In this document: piece after piece, positions 41,799 to 44,803 of the stretch
Layout of the letters: every line of letters starts with the position of its first letter
Position numbering within the stretch: position 1 is the stretch's first letter
Assembly (NCBI RefSeq): GCF_000710915.1
Contig: NZ_BAUA01000157.1
Location: 1-44,803 of the forward strand
Length of the DNA: 44,803 nucleotides
Source of the DNA: Nocardia brasiliensis IFM 10847
GTDB lineage: Bacteria; Actinomycetota; Actinomycetes; Mycobacteriales; Mycobacteriaceae
Direction: 5' to 3'
Position numbers and translations under genes: made by a program
The notes under the pieces: model-generated
The model's input: only the letters and a program-made list of their open reading frames with translations
Database searches by the model: none
Told to the model about the DNA's origin: nothing

Positions 41799-44054
41799 GT
41801 GCGCATAGGACCGCGGGTCTCCGGTTTGCTGGCCTTCATCGTGCTGCTCCTGGTCGCCGGTGCGACCGCGTGGGAGCAACAGCCGCACGGGCATCGTCCC
41901 GAGTCCGCGCCGGTCGCGGAGTTCAGCGCCGCACGGGCGATGCGGATCGTCGAGGAGATCGCGCAGCGGCCGCATCCGGTCGGCACACCCGAGCACGACC
42001 GGGTCCGCGACCATCTCGCCGGCGAGTTGCGCGCGCTCGGATTGGACACCGAGATCCAGGAAGGCATCGGCCGCTACCCCACCGGCGTCGTGCGCGACGT
42101 GCTCGGCATGGGCCGCGTCGCGAACATCATCGCCCGGCTGCCCGGCACGAACTCGACGGGCACGGTTTTCCTTACCGCGCACTATGATTCGGTGGCTTCC
42201 GGTCCCGGCGCGAACGACGACGGCGTGGGCGTCGCGGCGATCCTGGAGACCGTACGCGCGCTCCGTGCCGCGGGCACCGCGGTGCGCAACGACGTGGTCG
42301 TGCTGCTCACCGACGGCGAGGAACCGGGACTGCTCGGCGCGGAAGCCTTCGTCGCCGCGGGCATGGACGGCAGGAAGATCGGCGTGGTCGTCAATCACGA
42401 GGCGCGCGGTGCGGGCGGCCCGGTCCTGATGTGGCGGGTCACCCATCCCGACGGTGCGCTGGTGCGGGCCGTCGCGAACGCCGCCCCGCACCCCAACACC
42501 GACTCGCTGACCACCACCCTGGCCGGTGCGCAGACGAGCAGCAACACCGACTTCGCCTCCTTCGAACCGGGTGGGCTGCGAGTGCTCGACTGGGCCTACG
42601 CCGGGCGAAGCGCCTACTACCACAACCGATTCGACGATCCCGCTCATGTGGATCCGGCGACGGTGCAGCAGATGGGCGACAACAGTCTGGCTCTGGTCCG
42701 CGAACTCGGCGACGACGATCTCGCCGCAACCGATGACGTCGATCGCGTGTACTTCCAGTTGCCGTTCGGGGTACTGATCGTCGTGCCGATCTGGGTGATC
42801 TTCGCGCTCGCGGTGGCCACCGTCGTGGTGGTGGCACTGGTCGTGCGGCAGTTCCTGCGCGCGGGTGAGACCAGCCTGCGCCGCGTGCTCGGTTCCGGTG
42901 CGACGGCCTTGCTCACCGCGCCGATCGCCACCGGTGCGGTGTACGGGATGTGGGAGCTGCTCAAGGTCATCCGGCCGGAGTATCGTCCGCTGTTCGTCGA
43001 CCCGTATCGACCTGAATTCTTCTATGTCGCAATCCTTGCCGTGTCGGCCGCGGTGCTGTTCGCCTGGTTCGCGCTCGCCCGGCGACTGTTCGGCGCCGAC
43101 GCGGCGGCGGCGGGATTGCTGAGCTGCCTGGCACTGCTCGGCGGTGTGCTCACCGCCCTCGCACCCACCACCGGCCATCTGCTGGTCGTGCCCACTTTCG
43201 CGGCCGCGGTGGGCGTGGGGATCACGTTCGCGGTGCCCGAGCGATGGCGGCTGCCCGTGCTCACCGTGTTCCTGATTCCGGCGGCGATCTTCCTCGGCAG
43301 CGCGACCTGGCCCGCATTGCAGACCGGCATCACCACCGCGCCGTTCCTGGTGGCGCCGGCCGTCGCGCTCGTCGGCGGTCTGCTACTGCTGACGCTCACG
43401 AAAACCTGGCCTGCACAGCACGGTTGGGTCATTCCGGGTGCCGCGCTGCTGCTCGCCGTCGCGCTGGCAGCGACCGGACTAGCGGTCGATCGCTTCGATG
43501 AGCGGCATCCGCTGACCTCGCAGCTCGTCTACGCCTTCGACGCCGATCGCAATGAGGCGCAATGGATTTCCAGGGAAACGCCCGACCGCTGGACGCGTGA
43601 GCTGGTCGGCCCGGAGACACCCGGGCCTCGGTTCACCCAACTCTGGCCGAATATCGGCGCCAGTGGTCCAGCACCGGTTGCGGCGTTGTTGCCCCCGGTC
43701 GCCGAAATCCTCTCCGATACAACGACTTCCGATCAACGCACGGTGAAGCTGCGGATCCGGTCGCAGCGCGACGCCACGATCATCGATCTGCGCTACGAGA
43801 CCGCCCCGCGGTCCCTGCGCGTCGCGGGCCGCGAAGTGAACGAGCCGCCCGCGAAAGGTATCCACTTCAACGCACCTGCGCGCGAAGGGATCGAGATCGA
43901 ACTCACCGCCCCCGCGGGCCCACTCGCGCTCGACGTCGTCGACTACACCTACCTTCCCGACTCTCGGCTGGCAGTGCTCCCGCCCGTCCCCGGCGACATC
44001 TACTTCCGGCAGGACAGCTCGGCCGCGGTGTTCACCGCGGTGCGCGGGCTGTGA
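41799..44054 (+). CDS. Membrane-anchored M28 family metallopeptidase
   Basis: A 751-residue protein. An N-terminal membrane anchor (LLAFIVLLLVAGATAW) is followed by an extracytoplasmic M28 zinc peptidase domain. Its ligands are His128 (TAHYDS), Asp in GANDDGVG (140/141), the catalytic/ligand Glu pair 174-175 (DGEEPGLLGA), Glu201 (NHEARG) and the late His in YYHNRFDDPAHVDP. About eight membrane helices span residues 270-500, then a soluble C-terminal beta-rich domain of about 230 residues. The order is like the yeast Pff1/ERMP1-type membrane M28 proteins. The start is GTG at 41799 with AGAGG unusually close to it. Substrate unknown; aminopeptidase activity is the family norm. Confidence 0.9.
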   Translation: MRIGPRVSGLLAFIVLLLVAGATAWEQQPHGHRPESAPVAEFSAARAMRIVEEIAQRPHPVGTPEHDRVRDHLAGELRALGLDTEIQEGIGRYPTGVVRDVLGMGRVANIIARLPGTNSTGTVFLTAHYDSVASGPGANDDGVGVAAILETVRALRAAGTAVRNDVVVLLTDGEEPGLLGAEAFVAAGMDGRKIGVVVNHEARGAGGPVLMWRVTHPDGALVRAVANAAPHPNTDSLTTTLAGAQTSSNTDFASFEPGGLRVLDWAYAGRSAYYHNRFDDPAHVDPATVQQMGDNSLALVRELGDDDLAATDDVDRVYFQLPFGVLIVVPIWVIFALAVATVVVVALVVRQFLRAGETSLRRVLGSGATALLTAPIATGAVYGMWELLKVIRPEYRPLFVDPYRPEFFYVAILAVSAAVLFAWFALARRLFGADAAAAGLLSCLALLGGVLTALAPTTGHLLVVPTFAAAVGVGITFAVPERWRLPVLTVFLIPAAIFLGSATWPALQTGITTAPFLVAPAVALVGGLLLLTLTKTWPAQHGWVIPGAALLLAVALAATGLAVDRFDERHPLTSQLVYAFDADRNEAQWISRETPDRWTRELVGPETPGPRFTQLWPNIGASGPAPVAALLPPVAEILSDTTTSDQRTVKLRIRSQRDATIIDLRYETAPRSLRVAGREVNEPPAKGIHFNAPAREGIEIELTAPAGPLALDVVDYTYLPDSRLAVLPPVPGDIYFRQDSSAAVFTAVRGL

Positions 44055-44072
44055 TGCCGGCGCGTTCGGGGG

Positions 44073-44803
44073 CTACCAGGGCAGCGCGACGCCGTCGCGG
44101 AAGAAGCCGCCGGTCGGCCCGTCCGGCCCGAGCGTCGCTGCCCAGACGACACCTTTCGCGCTCTCCTGCGGGCTTCGCGCGTGCTCCTCGTCGCCGGTCT
44201 CGGGATGCGTGGCCGTCTCGCCGGGGCACACGGCATTGACCAGCACACCGGTACCGGCGAAAGCGTTGGCCAGCTTGACGGTCAGCGCATTGAGCGCACT
44301 CTTCGACAGCGAGTAGCCCGGCAACAGGCCACCGATCCCGGGATCGGACAGACCGTCCGCGAACGACCCCGCCGCGCTCGACACGTTGACGATGCGACCA
44401 TGGCCGGACTCACGCAGCAAGGGCGCGAACGCAGCGCTGGTCTGCCAGGGCCCGAAGAAGTTCACCTCCATCGCGTCCCGGGCCCGCGCCATATCGGCCG
44501 TCAACAGCGACTGATCGATATCGAACCCGCCCGCAGCATTGTTGATCAGCACATCGAGAGCGCCGAACTCGGTGCGGACGAAATCGGCAGTTTTCGCGAT
44601 ACCGGCCGGGTCGGTCACATCGAGTTGCGTGGCGCACACCGAAAGCCCCTCCGTGGCAAGCAGATCGGCGAGCGGCCCGGTTCGGCTCAGGTCGCGTCCG
44701 GTGATGATGACCTGGTGACCCCGCACAGCGAGTTCACGAGCGACAGCGATGCCGAGGCCCTGCGCGCGTCCGACGCCGGTGACGAGCGCGACCTTACGCT
44801 TCT
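44073..44803 (-). CDS. Short-chain dehydrogenase/reductase (5' end outside window)
   Basis: NAD(P)-dependent oxidoreductase of the classical SDR family, missing only its first few residues at the window edge. Seen: the cofactor loop TGVGRAQGLG near the start; DVTD; NNAAGG; the catalytic Ser in NVSSAAG; the YSLSK pair (Tyr, Lys); and PGETATHPE after the active site. The loop following the active site and a short C-terminus (FFRDGVALPW) match carbonyl-reductase-like SDRs. It converges on the M28 peptidase gene with 18 bases between stops. Substrate unknown. Confidence 0.94.
   Translation of the reverse strand, partial: KRKVALVTGVGRAQGLGIAVARELAVRGHQVIITGRDLSRTGPLADLLATEGLSVCATQLDVTDPAGIAKTADFVRTEFGALDVLINNAAGGFDIDQSLLTADMARARDAMEVNFFGPWQTSAAFAPLLRESGHGRIVNVSSAAGSFADGLSDPGIGGLLPGYSLSKSALNALTVKLANAFAGTGVLVNAVCPGETATHPETGDEEHARSPQESAKGVVWAATLGPDGPTGGFFRDGVALPW

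Noticed and set aside
40500..43178. 892-codon open frame on the minus strand
   Set aside because: Antisense of the gluCD and M28 peptidase genes; opposite-strand frame left open by high GC content, no recognisable motif.

Overview
The window is a high-GC chromosomal segment of an actinomycete, most likely a Nocardia or close relative. This is inferred from GC-rich third codon positions, frequent GTG/TTG starts, and gene order. Much of the order matches the mycobacterial lexA-to-miaB neighbourhood as I recall it: nrdR, a gene divergent from lexA, lexA, a fadE20-like gene, hflX, dapF, miaA, a Rv2728c-like gene, a DUF349 gene, a Rv2732c-like membrane protein and miaB.

Layout. 1-7.3 kb: end of hrpA (RNA helicase) converging on nrdR, a secreted protein of unknown function, and a small membrane protein transcribed divergently from lexA, with two SOS boxes between them. 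8-28 kb: an accessory stretch that separates lexA from hflX. It holds two paralogous YkcB-like GT39 membrane glycosyltransferases (8.1 and 24.7 kb), an NTF2-fold protein, a YegP-like protein, a secreted GH31 glycosidase, a secreted GH18 chitinase, an OafA-type acyltransferase with an SGNH domain, a PucR-type regulator, a secretory lipase, a hibernation-factor/acyl-ACP-desaturase pair, an acyl-CoA dehydrogenase and a PlsC-like acyltransferase. A 756-base gene-poor stretch at its end carries two 121-base direct repeats.

28.4-38 kb: conserved housekeeping genes, mostly on the minus strand: hflX; a miaA, SpoU-type methyltransferase, dapF series; a degenerate LigB-fold protein; a DUF349 gene on the plus strand; a membrane protein; and miaB. 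38.3-41.7 kb: a complete gluABCD-type glutamate ABC importer operon with a palindromic operator candidate at its promoter, an intercistronic hairpin after gluB and a strong terminator. 41.8 kb to the end: a membrane-anchored M28 peptidase converging on a partial short-chain dehydrogenase.

Themes are SOS/dNTP control (lexA, nrdR), translation and tRNA modification (miaA, miaB, SpoU, hflX, HPF), lipid metabolism (DesA-like, FadE, PlsC-like, lipase) and extracellular polymer use (GH31, GH18). No rRNA, tRNA, CRISPR array, transposase, phage gene or recognisable defence system was seen. The most unusual items are the 121-base structured repeats, the HPF-desaturase pair, the lexA-divergent membrane protein without LysM, and the Arg-Gly-rich insertion in HrpA.
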